This document shows, piece by piece, positions 1 to 8,461 of a stretch of 64,000 bases of DNA. The notes under the pieces are model-generated. The model ran no database searches, had not been told where the DNA came from, and worked only from the letters and a program-made list of their open reading frames with translations. Within the stretch, counting starts at the first letter, position 1. The number at the start of each line of letters is the position of its first letter. This DNA is from Variovorax sp. OK212 (GTDB lineage Bacteria > Pseudomonadota > Gammaproteobacteria > Burkholderiales > Burkholderiaceae_C), in NCBI RefSeq assembly GCF_900112425.1, contig NZ_FOLP01000002.1:186001-250000 (forward strand), read 5' to 3'. A program made the position numbers and the translations under genes.

Positions 1-2
1 CC

Positions 3-167
3 GAGCGTTGCGCGCGCTCCATGAAGATCGCGCGCGCCTCGCTCGCCGACGCCTGGGCCGAACGCACGCTGATGGCCTGCGTGCGATCGTCGGAAGACCT
101 GCCGCTCAATGCCCGGCGCATGCTCGAGCACCTGATCGCGCCGCCCGACGAAGCTACGAGGAAGTGA
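3..167 (+). CDS. C-terminal end of an unidentified protein (5' end outside window)
   Basis: The frame is open from the first bases and ends at a TGA at 165-167, giving the last 54 residues of a protein that begins upstream of the window. The piece is rich in Ala, Arg and Leu and has no catalytic motif I can name. Its helical ending resembles the tail of some LysR-type regulators, but this is a weak impression only. It converges on the leftward epimerase-like gene and overlaps its 3' end by 14 bases. The other two rightward frames either stop early or run antisense to the next gene, which is why this frame was preferred. Confidence 0.5.
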   Translation, partial: ERCARSMKIARASLADAWAERTLMACVRSSEDLPLNARRMLEHLIAPPDEATRK

Positions 168-1146
168 TCGGCCGGCCTTGCCGCTTGCGCGCCGCCACGA
201 AGGCATCGAAGGCCTCGCTGCTGGTCTTGCGCGGCACGTAGCCGAAGCGCGCCTTCAGCGCCGTGTTGAGCAGCACCGGCCGGTAGCGCAGGAAGTCCAG
301 CTGTTCGGGCCCGTAGCGGCTCACGCCCAGCGCGGAACCCACCGACAGTGCGGTCTTCAGCACACCGGCCGGCCAGCCGGCGGCGCGCTTGCCCAGGCGC
401 GACGCGATCTCGTGGATCGTCAAGGCACCATCGCCCGCGAGGTTGTAGCAACCGGGCGGTGCGCCGGCGAGCGCATGCGCGATGGCACCCGTCACGTCCT
501 CGTCCCACACGAATACGAAAGGGCTCGCGCTGCCGCGGATGGCAATGAGCCGTTTCTTCTCGAACAGCGCGGTGATCTGGTTGTCCACGTGCTCGCCGAG
601 GATGGTGCCGATGCGCAGCACCGTCTGCGCCAGCGCCGGATGCCGCGCGCGGTAGTCGGCCAGCATCTCTTCCACCTGCCGCTTGTGGTCCGCATAGGCG
701 AACACCGCATTGCCGCGCAGCGGCTGCGACTCGGTCATCCACGCCGGGTTGTCCGCGTGATAGCCGTAGGCCGCGCCGCTGGACGACACCACCACGTGCC
801 GCACGCCGTTCGCCACGCAGGCTTCGAGCACGTTGCGCGTGCCGCCCACGTCCACCGAATGCTCGAACGCGCGGTTCGAGTCCTTGCCCGGCGTGACGAT
901 GGAAGCCAGGTGCACCACGGTGTCGATCGCGTGGTCGGCGATGGTCTCGGCGATGCGCGCGTCGCGCACGTCCTGCTGCTGGTAGGCCACGCCCATCAGC
1001 CGGCGGTCGGGCGGCACGTCGCGCACGTCGAGGGCCACCAGCACCTCGAGCCCGCCCTGCTCGCACAGCGCGGCGAGCACCGTGCGCCCCAGGAACCCGT
1101 CGGCACCCGTCACCAGCACGCGCCTTGCCACGATGCCCCCGCTCAT
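154..1146 (-). CDS. NAD-dependent epimerase/dehydratase-type SDR protein
   Basis: This 330-residue extended short-chain dehydrogenase-fold protein opens with a Rossmann glycine motif (TGADGFLG, about residues 11-18). It carries an SSSGAAYG segment and a later YADHK that fits the YxxxK catalytic tyrosine-lysine pair. Such proteins act as nucleotide-sugar epimerases, sterol/steroid dehydrogenases or reductases in the cytoplasm; the substrate cannot be read from sequence. The ATG at 1146 overlaps the stop of the upstream transporter gene by 4 bases, so the two are translationally coupled. An in-frame extension further upstream lies wholly antisense of that transporter and is not used. It is the last gene of a four-gene leftward unit (4300 to 154). 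Confidence 0.85.
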   Translation of the reverse strand: MSGGIVARRVLVTGADGFLGRTVLAALCEQGGLEVLVALDVRDVPPDRRLMGVAYQQQDVRDARIAETIADHAIDTVVHLASIVTPGKDSNRAFEHSVDVGGTRNVLEACVANGVRHVVVSSSGAAYGYHADNPAWMTESQPLRGNAVFAYADHKRQVEEMLADYRARHPALAQTVLRIGTILGEHVDNQITALFEKKRLIAIRGSASPFVFVWDEDVTGAIAHALAGAPPGCYNLAGDGALTIHEIASRLGKRAAGWPAGVLKTALSVGSALGVSRYGPEQLDFLRYRPVLLNTALKARFGYVPRKTSSEAFDAFVAARKRQGRPITSS

Positions 1147-2045
1147 GGCGCCACCGGCCTGCGGCCCCACCAGCCCGCGAGCGCAAGGCCCGCGATGATG
1201 TCCCAGAAACCCCACACGCCGGCCACCACGGCCATGCCGCCGAGCCCGCCGAAGAAGCTGAAGATCAACACCAGCCCGAGCCCCGAATTGCGGATGCCCA
1301 CCTCGATGGCCACCGCCCGCCGGTCGTAGTCGCCCAGCCCCGAGAGCCGCGCGCACAGGTAGCCGGTGCCGAAGGCCAGCGCGTCATGGATGACCACGGC
1401 CAGCAGCACCAGCCCCACGTAGTCGAGAAAGAAGCGCCAGTTGCCCGCGATGGCGCCCACGATGAACACGATCAGCGCCACGAAGCTCACGATGCCCACC
1501 GGCTTCTTAATGCGCGCCGTGAGCCCCGGCAAGCGGTGCGAGCAGGCCACGCCCAGCACGAACGGAATGCCGATGATCATCACGATGTGCCCCAGCATGT
1601 CGAGCGGATCGAGCGCGATGGTCTTCAGCAGCGGCGCGGCCGTCGGGTGCATGCCGCCCCAGAACGCGAAGTTCAGCGGCATCACCACGATGGAGATCGC
1701 ATTCGAGATCGCCGTCATCGACACCGACAGCGCCACGTTGCCGCGCGCGCGGTGCGTGAGGATCTGCGAGATGTTCCCCGGCGGGCAGCAGGCCACGAGG
1801 ATCATGCCCAGCGCGATGCTCGGGCCGGGCTTCAGCAGCAGCGTGAGCGCGAAGGTCACGGCCGGCAGCACGACGAACTGCGCGCCGATGCCCACCGCCA
1901 TCGCGCCGGGCATGCGCGCCACGCGCCTGAAGTCCTCGATGCGCGTGTCCAGCGCGATGCCGAACATCAGGAAGCCCAGCACCACGTTCAGCAGCACCAG
2001 CGAGGCCGGGTTGAAGTGCAGGCGGATCTCGTCGACAGGCAGCAT
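1143..2045 (-). CDS. Bile acid:sodium symporter (BASS) family transporter
   Basis: This is a 300-residue, very hydrophobic protein with about nine to ten membrane segments. It has the family's characteristic CCPPGNISQ stretch in the first half and the EVGIRNSGLG stretch near residue 250, both part of the conserved sodium/substrate core of BASS proteins. Family members couple Na+ to uptake or export of organic anions such as bile acids, pantoate or keto acids. The gene starts 18 bases after the monooxygenase stop and overlaps the downstream dehydrogenase by 4 bases. The context suggests transport of a substrate or product of the flanking oxidoreductases, which is inference. Confidence 0.85.
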   Translation of the reverse strand: MLPVDEIRLHFNPASLVLLNVVLGFLMFGIALDTRIEDFRRVARMPGAMAVGIGAQFVVLPAVTFALTLLLKPGPSIALGMILVACCPPGNISQILTHRARGNVALSVSMTAISNAISIVVMPLNFAFWGGMHPTAAPLLKTIALDPLDMLGHIVMIIGIPFVLGVACSHRLPGLTARIKKPVGIVSFVALIVFIVGAIAGNWRFFLDYVGLVLLAVVIHDALAFGTGYLCARLSGLGDYDRRAVAIEVGIRNSGLGLVLIFSFFGGLGGMAVVAGVWGFWDIIAGLALAGWWGRRPVAP

Positions 2046-2063
2046 GCGGGGGCCCTCGCTGGT

Positions 2064-3395
2064 TCAGGTGGGGTCGGCCAGTGCCGCGGCCGCGTTGCGC
2101 ACGGCGGCGCGGTAGGTGTCCTTGTGCACGTAGTACGCCATGCGCTCCAGCTGCAGGTACTTGAAGCCGCCCGACAGGTCGGGAGGCGGCCCCTGCACCG
2201 CCGCGCGCAGGGCCTGCGCCTTCGGCGAGCCGCTGGCCTTGGCGCGAAAGTAGCGCGCCACCAGCTCGGCCTGTTCGTAGCGCCCCTGCCAGCCGATGCC
2301 GCTCGCTTCGATCATGCCCAGCACGGCGATGTTCTCGAAGCGCGGCGAGAAGATGTTGAGGTACAGCCGCGGCGCCATGCCCTGCCAGTTGAGCAGTTCG
2401 CGCTCGATGAACGGGTAGTGCAGCGCGTAGCCCGTGGCCGCCAGGATCAGGTCGTAGTCGCGCGCGCTGCCGTCCTTGAAATGCACCGTGTGCCCGGCCA
2501 GCCGCGCAATGTCGCCGCGCACGCCGATGTCGCCATGCCCCACGTGGTGCAGCACCAGCGAGTTCACGATGGGATGCGACTCGTACATCCGGTAGTCGGG
2601 CTTCGGGAAGCCGAAGCGCACCGGGTCGCCGGTGAACCACTTGAGCACGGTCGCGTCGATCTTCTGCTTGAGCCACGGCGGCAGCGGGCGCTTGCCGCCC
2701 AGCGTGTCGGCGGGCTTGCCGAACACGTACTTGGGCACGAAGTAGTAGCCGCGCCGCACCGAGATGTCGACGCTCTTCGCGTAGTGCACCGCATCGACCG
2801 CGATGTCGCAGCCCGAGTTGCCCGCGCCGACGATCAGCACGCGCTTGTCCTTGAAGAGCTCGGCGTGCTTGTAGTCGCTGGTGTGCAGCAGCTCGCCGTC
2901 GAAGCGGCCTTCGAACCGCGGGCGCTTGGGCTCGGCCAGCGTGCCGTTGGCGATGACCACGCCCTTGTACTCGGCCGTCTCGCGCGTGCCGTCGGCCGCC
3001 TCGGTGCTCACGCGCCAGCGCGTGCCGGGCGCGTCGCTCACCGGCTCGACGCGCAGCACGCGCGTGTGGAATCGAAAGTGCGCGCGCAGACCGAAGCGGT
3101 CCGCGAAGTCGCTGAAGTAGCGGCGCAGCTCGCGGTGGCTCGGGTAGTCGGCCACCGTGTCGGCCATCGGGAATTCTGCGAACTCGGTGGTGCGCTTGCT
3201 GGAGATGAGGTGCGCCGAGTGGTAGACGGTGGAGCGCGGGTTGTCGATGTCCCACAGCCCGCCCACGTCGCCGTGCGCCTCGAAGCCCTGGAACGGCACG
3301 CCGTGCTTCTGCAGGTTGCGCGCGCCGGCCAGGCCCGAAGGGCCGGCGCCGATCAGCGCGATCTGTTCATGGGTCGGTGCGGTGGCGGTGCTCAT
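2064..3395 (-). CDS. Flavin-containing monooxygenase (FMO/BVMO-type)
   Basis: The 443-residue protein has an N-terminal FAD motif GAGPSG (residues 16-21) followed by an acidic residue 20 positions on. A second Rossmann motif, GAGNSG near residue 190, binds NADPH. Between them lies FDGELLHTSDY, which matches the FMO/Baeyer-Villiger fingerprint FxGxxxHxxxY/W. Such enzymes insert one oxygen atom into soft nucleophiles or carbonyl compounds using NADPH and O2 in the cytoplasm. Its ATG overlaps the stop of the upstream SDR gene by 4 bases. The length agrees with compact class B monooxygenases. The tyrosine in place of tryptophan at the end of the fingerprint favours FMO over classical BVMO. Confidence 0.9.
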   Translation of the reverse strand: MSTATAPTHEQIALIGAGPSGLAGARNLQKHGVPFQGFEAHGDVGGLWDIDNPRSTVYHSAHLISSKRTTEFAEFPMADTVADYPSHRELRRYFSDFADRFGLRAHFRFHTRVLRVEPVSDAPGTRWRVSTEAADGTRETAEYKGVVIANGTLAEPKRPRFEGRFDGELLHTSDYKHAELFKDKRVLIVGAGNSGCDIAVDAVHYAKSVDISVRRGYYFVPKYVFGKPADTLGGKRPLPPWLKQKIDATVLKWFTGDPVRFGFPKPDYRMYESHPIVNSLVLHHVGHGDIGVRGDIARLAGHTVHFKDGSARDYDLILAATGYALHYPFIERELLNWQGMAPRLYLNIFSPRFENIAVLGMIEASGIGWQGRYEQAELVARYFRAKASGSPKAQALRAAVQGPPPDLSGGFKYLQLERMAYYVHKDTYRAAVRNAAAALADPT

Positions 3396-4300
3396 CGGGT
3401 GGGGGGCTCCTTCGACACATCGGAAAGACCTGGAATGGCCGTGGCACCGGCCTCGCCCACGCGCGGCTTGCGCGGCTGGCCGCGCAACAGGCGGTCGTGC
3501 AGCGCCTCGGGCAGCAGGTCGAGCGCCTTCGACAGCCAGCCGATGCGCCGCGGCAGCACGACCTTCTCGCGGCCCGCGCCCACGGCGGCCAGCAACCGGC
3601 GCGCGGCCTCGTCGGCTTCGAGCAGCCCCGGCATCGCGAAGCGGTTGCCGGCCGTGAGCGCGGTGCGGATGTAGCCGGGGCTGACGGTGTGCACGGTGAG
3701 CCCGGTCTCGCGCAGCTCGGCACGCAAACTTTCGAGGTAACGGATCAGCCCGGCCTTGCTCGCGCAGTACGCGCCGTTGCCCGGCATGCCGTGCCAGCCG
3801 GCGATGCTGGCCACGCCGACCAGCGCGCCCCTCGCGCCCCTCGCGCGTCTCTCGCCCCTCTCGCCCCTCGCGCCTTCGTCGCCTCTTTTCTGCTCGCGCA
3901 TGGCGGCCACGAAGGGCTGGAAGGTGGTGGCCGCGCCGAGCAGGTTGATCTCCAGCATGCGGCGGAACACCGCAAGGTCGCCGGCTTCGGCGGTGTCGTA
4001 GCCGCCTGCGACGCCCGCGTTGGCAATCACGAGGTCGGGCACGCCGGCCTTCGCCATCCAGTGGGCGGCCATCGCCTGCATGGCGGGGCCCTGGGACACG
4101 TCGGGGGTGTAGACCGCGCAGCGTTCGGGCGCGAGCGAGGCCAGCGCCGCGAGCCTGCCGGTGTCGAGCCCCACCAGCGCCACCTGGGCGCCGCCGCCGA
4201 TCAGCTCACGCGCCAGCGCCTGGCCCAGGCCCCCACAGGCTCCGGTGAGGACGATGTTGCGGAATGGCAGGCGCGGTGGCGGTCGCGGCGACAGGGGCAT
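3392..4300 (-). CDS. Classical short-chain dehydrogenase/reductase
   Basis: This 302-residue SDR has TGACGGLG for the TGxxxGxG cofactor loop, NAG (NAGVAGG), an active-site Ser in VASIAG and YCASKAG for YxxxK. It is expected to interconvert an alcohol and ketone with NAD(P)H. The ATG at 4300 was chosen; a TTG at 4324 would only add eight residues. Between the NAG motif and the catalytic serine is a low-complexity Arg/Gly/Glu/Ala insertion encoded by about seven imperfect 9-base units (3825-3886), unusual for the fold. It is the first gene of the leftward unit and likely sets the transcription start for the monooxygenase and transporter. Confidence 0.88.
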   Translation of the reverse strand: MPLSPRPPPRLPFRNIVLTGACGGLGQALARELIGGGAQVALVGLDTGRLAALASLAPERCAVYTPDVSQGPAMQAMAAHWMAKAGVPDLVIANAGVAGGYDTAEAGDLAVFRRMLEINLLGAATTFQPFVAAMREQKRGDEGARGERGERRARGARGALVGVASIAGWHGMPGNGAYCASKAGLIRYLESLRAELRETGLTVHTVSPGYIRTALTAGNRFAMPGLLEADEAARRLLAAVGAGREKVVLPRRIGWLSKALDLLPEALHDRLLRGQPRKPRVGEAGATAIPGLSDVSKEPPTR

Positions 4301-4434
4301 TGACGCAGTGGCTCCGGGTGGCAAAACCCGGCCACTTTAGCCGCGCGGGTGCGCGGTGCCCCCCGGCATTTCCCCTTGGGTTTCCCCTGGAAGGAGCGGC
4401 GTGAAGAGCGGCACGAAAAGCGCCGCCCCCGGGC

Positions 4435-5805
4435 TCAGCTGCCGGCGATCTTCATCCGGTTCACCAGCACCGACCCCGTGGTCTTGGCGCCGAAGGTGTA
4501 GGCGTCGGCACCGATGGCCTCGATGCCCATGAGCATGTCCTTCAGGTTGCCGGCGATGGTGATCTCTTCCACCGGGAAGGCGATCTTGCCCTTCTCCACC
4601 CAGAAGCCGCTGGCGCCGCGCGAGTAGTCGCCGGTCACGTAGTTCACGCCCTGGCCCATCAGCTCGATGACGAACAGGCCCGTGCCCAGCTTGGCGAGCA
4701 TGGCGTCCAGGTCGTCGCCGTGCTTGGTGAGGCGCGAGCTCAGCGTCAGGTTGTGCGAGCCGCCGGCGTTGCCGGTGGTCTTCATGCCCAGCTTGCGGGC
4801 CGAATAGGTCGACAGGAAGTAGCCTTCCAGGCGGCCGGCATCGACCACCTTGCGCGCCCGGGTGATCACGCCTTCGTCGTCGAAGGGCGAGCTGCCCTTG
4901 CCGCGCATCACGTGCGGGTCTTCGGCCACGTCCACGTGCTTGGGCAGCACCGACTTGCCCAGCGAGTCGAGCAGGAAGGTGCTCTTGCGGTACAGCGCAC
5001 CGCCGCTCACGGCCTGCACCAGCCCGCCCAGCAGGCCCACGGCCAGCGGCGACTCGAACAGCACCGGGCATTCGGTGGTCTTGATCTTGCGCGACTTCAG
5101 CCGGCTGAGCGCCCGTTCGGCGGCGTAGCGGCCCACGGCCTGCGGGCTGGCCAGTTCGTCGGCCGCGCGCATGGAGCTGTACCAGGCGTCGCGCTGCATG
5201 TTGTCGCCCTTGCCGGCGATGGGCGCCACCGAAATCGAATGCCGCGAGCTGGCGTAGCCGCCGCGAAAGCCGTGCGTGTGGGCGCTGAAGAAGTGGCTCT
5301 GCTGGGCCGAGACGCCCGCACCTTCGCTGTTGGTGATGCGCCTGTCGGTCGACAGCGCGGCCGCTTCGCACTCCAGGGCCAGCTTGGCGGCCTGCTCGCT
5401 CGTCACGTCCCAGGGGTGGAACAGGTCGAGCTCGGGGTGGTCCTTGGCGATGTCCGCCTCGTCGGGCAGGCCGCTCACCGGGTCTTCGGCGGTGAAGCGG
5501 GCAATGTCGTAGGCCGCCTGCACGGTCTGCTCGATGGCGGCTTCGGAGAAGTCGGAGGTGCTGGCATTGCCGCGGCGGTGCCCCACGTAGACCGTGACGC
5601 CCAGCGACTTGTCGCGGTTGCGTTCGACGTTCTCCAGCTCGCCCTTGCGCACCGACACGCTCAGGCCGCAGCCCTCGGAGGCCTCGGCCCCGGCGTCGGT
5701 GGCACCGAGCTTCTTGGCATGCGCCAAGGCCGTGTCGACCAGGTTTTCGAAGAAGGAGCGGCTGTAGGCGAAGCCGGAATCGGCGCGCGAGGAGGATGTC
5801 GTCAT
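4435..5805 (-). CDS. pmbA: Metallopeptidase-associated TldE/PmbA protein
   Basis: The 456-residue protein matches PmbA/TldE throughout, with an N-terminal stretch rich in short beta segments and a C-terminal core containing the conserved GLFVIELMGQGVN-type region. TldE is the non-catalytic partner of TldD; it lacks an HExxH motif, which lies in TldD. The heterodimer degrades unfolded peptides in the cytoplasm, processes microcin B17 leader and degrades CcdA in E. coli. Length agrees with the family. The ATG at 5805 was chosen because upstream in-frame codons overlap the divergent darP promoter region. The pmbA/darP head-to-head arrangement is conserved in many proteobacteria. No tldD is in the window. 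Confidence 0.92.
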   Translation of the reverse strand: MTTSSSRADSGFAYSRSFFENLVDTALAHAKKLGATDAGAEASEGCGLSVSVRKGELENVERNRDKSLGVTVYVGHRRGNASTSDFSEAAIEQTVQAAYDIARFTAEDPVSGLPDEADIAKDHPELDLFHPWDVTSEQAAKLALECEAAALSTDRRITNSEGAGVSAQQSHFFSAHTHGFRGGYASSRHSISVAPIAGKGDNMQRDAWYSSMRAADELASPQAVGRYAAERALSRLKSRKIKTTECPVLFESPLAVGLLGGLVQAVSGGALYRKSTFLLDSLGKSVLPKHVDVAEDPHVMRGKGSSPFDDEGVITRARKVVDAGRLEGYFLSTYSARKLGMKTTGNAGGSHNLTLSSRLTKHGDDLDAMLAKLGTGLFVIELMGQGVNYVTGDYSRGASGFWVEKGKIAFPVEEITIAGNLKDMLMGIEAIGADAYTFGAKTTGSVLVNRMKIAGS

Positions 5806-5902
5806 GTGGTGGCTATGATACTTGCGCCCCCCATTTCCCGTTTTCCCTCCAGCTTCCCACTGCGCGTTGCAACGCCGCACGGTGCGGCCCAGAATCCACT
5901 CC

Positions 5903-6559
5903 ATGTCCCGCAAACCCAAAAAAGGCTATTTCGTCCGTGGCCAGTTCGTCGCCGAAGGCAGCGAACTCGACCTCGAGCTCAAGCGCGAGCTCAAGGGCTC
6001 CGACGATGCCAGCCGCACCGACCTCAAGCGCGAAAGCGACGAGCTGCAGAAGCTCGGCACCGAACTGATGGGCCTGCGCGCCGCCCTGTTCGACGCGCTC
6101 CAGCTCGACGAGAAGCTGATCGACGCCCTGGCCGAGGCCAAGCGCATCACCAATTTCGAGGGCAAGCGCCGCCAGATGCAGTTCATCGGCAAGCTCATGC
6201 GCAAGCTCGAGCCCGAGGTGCTGGAGGCCGTCAAGCGGGCCCTGGCCGAACAAGACACCGTGCCGGCCGCCGAAACCGCCGCCCTGCACGAGGCCGAACG
6301 CTGGCGCGACCGCCTGATTGCCGACGACGACGCCCTGGGCGGCTGGATCGAGACCCACCCGGCCACCGACTCGCAGCAGCTGCGCGCCCTGGTGCGCCAG
6401 GCCCGCAAGGACATGAAGGCCGGCCCGGCCGGCGAAGCGCCGCGCCAGGGCAAGGCCTACCGCGAGATCTTCCAGCTGGTGCGCGCGCAGCTGGCGGTGC
6501 ATGGCGGTGACGACCACGCAGAGGCGGCCGCCGCCCAAGACCGGGAAGAAGACGCATGA
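5903..6559 (+). CDS. darP: Ribosome biogenesis factor DarP (YjgA, DUF615)
   Basis: This 218-residue highly charged helical protein begins MSRKPKKGYF. It has the family's conserved core, including a RELKGSDDASRTDLKRES-like opening and an ITNFEGKRRQMQFIGKLMR segment. DarP (YjgA) binds the maturing 50S subunit and promotes peptidyl-transferase centre assembly in E. coli. The ATG at 5903 gives the usual family N-terminus; a longer in-frame start would read back through the promoter shared with pmbA, which diverges 97 bases away. The C-terminus is extended by an Ala/Glu/Asp-rich tail. mog follows after a repeat-rich spacer. Confidence 0.93.
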   Translation: MSRKPKKGYFVRGQFVAEGSELDLELKRELKGSDDASRTDLKRESDELQKLGTELMGLRAALFDALQLDEKLIDALAEAKRITNFEGKRRQMQFIGKLMRKLEPEVLEAVKRALAEQDTVPAAETAALHEAERWRDRLIADDDALGGWIETHPATDSQQLRALVRQARKDMKAGPAGEAPRQGKAYREIFQLVRAQLAVHGGDDHAEAAAAQDREEDA

Positions 6560-6570
6560 GCGTCGGGTCT

Positions 6571-6692
6571 TTTCCCCTCCCCTCCCGGGGGAGGGACGGG
6601 GTGGGCGCACGACGGCCTTCGAGCCGCCATGGCGTCATTGGCGCCGCATGCCCCCATCCCCACCTTCCCCACCTTCCCCCGGAAGGGGAAGG
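6571..6692. repeat. GC-rich palindromic spacer element between darP and mog
   Basis: The spacer holds two strong hairpins. One pairs CCCTCCC (6580-6586) with GGGAGGG (6589-6595). The other pairs CCTTCCCC (6672-6679) with GGGGAAGG (6685-6692) around a 5-base loop. Its two ends are imperfect inverted copies of each other (GGGACGGGGTGGGC on one side, the complement of GCCCCCATCCCC on the other), and CCCCACCTT is repeated twice. This has the look of a REP/MITE-like dispersed element; copy number elsewhere in the genome cannot be seen from here. The second hairpin contains the mog ribosome binding site. Confidence 0.6.
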
Positions 6693-6701
6693 AGCCACAC
6701 C

Positions 6702-7292
6702 ATGAGCACATCTGACACCGTCCGCATCGGCATCGTCTCCGTCAGCGACCGCGCCTCCAGCGGCACCTACGAGGACAAGGGCCTGCCCTCGCTGAAGGAA
6801 TGGCTCGGCCGAGCGCTGAAGAACCCGCTCGAATTCGAACCGCGCCTGATCCCCGACGAGGCCGAGCGCATCAGCGCCACGCTGATCGAGCTGGTCGATG
6901 CCGGCTGTTCGCTGGTGCTGACCACCGGCGGCACCGGCCCCGCGCTGCGCGACGTGACGCCCGAGGCCACGCTGGCCGTGGCCCACAAGGAAATGCCCGG
7001 TTTCGGCGAACAGATGCGCCAGATCAGCCTGCGCTTCGTGCCCACCGCGATCCTGTCGCGCCAGGTGGCGGTGATCCGCGGCAAGAGCCTGATCATCAAC
7101 CTGCCGGGCCAGCCCAAGTCGATCGCGGAAACGCTCGAGGGGCTGAAAGATGCCGACGGCGCGCAGGTCGTGCCCGGCATCTTCGCGGCCGTGCCCTACT
7201 GCATCGACCTGATCGGCGGCCCGTACCTCGAGACGGACGACACGGTCTGCAAGGCCTTCCGGCCGAAGTCGGCCATCCGTCCCGGTCGCTGA
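6702..7292 (+). CDS. mog: Molybdopterin adenylyltransferase
   Basis: This 196-residue MogA/MoaB-fold protein has IGIVSVSDRASSGTYED at the start. The signature LTTGGTGPALRDVTPEAT, about residues 75-90, holds the conserved TGGTG and D/E residues that bind and adenylylate molybdopterin. It activates molybdopterin with ATP before molybdate insertion. Length equals E. coli Mog (195). The ATG at 6702 is preceded by a purine-rich AAGGGGAAGGAG ribosome binding site at 6683-6694, part of which is in the stem of a hairpin (6672-6692). Molybdenum enzymes are not encoded nearby, so it is likely a housekeeping gene. Confidence 0.95.
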   Translation: MSTSDTVRIGIVSVSDRASSGTYEDKGLPSLKEWLGRALKNPLEFEPRLIPDEAERISATLIELVDAGCSLVLTTGGTGPALRDVTPEATLAVAHKEMPGFGEQMRQISLRFVPTAILSRQVAVIRGKSLIINLPGQPKSIAETLEGLKDADGAQVVPGIFAAVPYCIDLIGGPYLETDDTVCKAFRPKSAIRPGR

Positions 7293-7306
7293 GGGCCGCC
7301 GGGACC

Positions 7307-8458
7307 ATGCCGGTGGAACTGGCGGACATCTACCGCACCTGCACCGACCACGCCAACGCCGCCCGCCTGCTGGCCGACTGCACGGCGCAAGCCGTGACGT
7401 GGCGCTGGGCCACAGAGTCGATGGGCGAGGAAACGCCCTTCCTGCAGGAGCAGTACGGCGGCCCCAGGGCCCGTTGGCTGGCCGACGACCAGGCCGACCC
7501 CGAGCGCCACATGCACCACGGCTTCGACGCCGAAGGCCGGCTGGTGCTCCAGCGCCAGAGCCGCGACCGCGCCACGGCCTGGCTGCACGAGGCCGACCGG
7601 CGCACCGGCGTGCAGCTGCAGGTGCACGACGGCGAGACCCGCATCGGCACCGTCACCCAGTTCCGCCATGCCGGCGGCCTGCTCGCGTCGCAGCACGTCA
7701 GCCACGGCCACAGGGGATTCGACACCCGCTACGAATGGCAAGACGGGCAGCTGCGGCGCGCCGTCACGTCCAACTGGGCCGAAGGCCAGAAGACCTGGCT
7801 GTGCCAGGACGTCTACCGCTACGACGAGGCCGCACGGCTGGACACCATCACGCTCGAATACCTCGGCGACGACGGCACGCCCAGCGGCCAGACGCGCCTG
7901 AACTACCGCCGCCCGCGCAAGGGCGAGACGCTGGCCACGGTGGCCGCCAAGGTCGAGGCCCTGCTCGTCGACGAGATCGCGCGCGCGCTCCCGCAGATCC
8001 CCGCGGAGGAGCCGATCTACTGCCTGCTGATCTGCTACACGCAGGAAGACTTCAACGCCGCATGGCCGCCCTTCCTGGTGTGGGGCCTGGCGTCGTACCG
8101 CGACAAGGTGCTCGAGGCCGGTGAAGAGGTCGGCTACCACCTCTGGGCGCCCGACGAAATCCGTGCGGTGCAGGGCGACGCGCACGAACGCTGGTTCGAC
8201 GACGCGGCGCTGAAGGAAGCCTGCCTGCTGCACGGCCAGTTCATGGACGTCGCGCAGAGCACGGCATCGGCCCGGCGCGTGCTGAAGAATCTCGCGGCGC
8301 ACTTCAACGCGCCCACCGCGCACGCGATGCTGAACGCGACCGACGACTTCGTCGTCGCGCATGCCGACAACACCGGCGAGATCGACCCGCTCAAGGCCAT
8401 GAAGACCGCCATCGCGCCCGCGCACTGGGCTTTGCTCAAGGCGCGCGGGCGGGTCTGA
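7307..8458 (+). CDS. Conserved hypothetical protein of unknown function
   Basis: This is a 383-residue soluble protein starting at the ATG at 7307, 14 bases after the mog stop. There is no signal peptide or membrane segment. The N-terminal half is rich in aromatic and charged residues in a pattern suggesting beta strands (repeated W/Y/F with R/Q/E, for example around residues 110-190). The C-terminal half is helical with an EEPIYCLLICY stretch near residue 240. I recognise no catalytic motif. The spacing suggests cotranscription with mog, but nothing links it to molybdenum cofactor. It converges on czcA with only 3 bases between the stops. Confidence 0.8.
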   Translation: MPVELADIYRTCTDHANAARLLADCTAQAVTWRWATESMGEETPFLQEQYGGPRARWLADDQADPERHMHHGFDAEGRLVLQRQSRDRATAWLHEADRRTGVQLQVHDGETRIGTVTQFRHAGGLLASQHVSHGHRGFDTRYEWQDGQLRRAVTSNWAEGQKTWLCQDVYRYDEAARLDTITLEYLGDDGTPSGQTRLNYRRPRKGETLATVAAKVEALLVDEIARALPQIPAEEPIYCLLICYTQEDFNAAWPPFLVWGLASYRDKVLEAGEEVGYHLWAPDEIRAVQGDAHERWFDDAALKEACLLHGQFMDVAQSTASARRVLKNLAAHFNAPTAHAMLNATDDFVVAHADNTGEIDPLKAMKTAIAPAHWALLKARGRV

Positions 8459-8461
8459 GGG

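Noticed and set aside
1125..3674. Very long open frame on the plus strand opposite the transporter and monooxygenase genes
   Set aside because: It is antisense to two genes with clear motifs, is His/Arg/Ala-rich without any fold signature, and is a usual by-product of high-GC third-codon bias.
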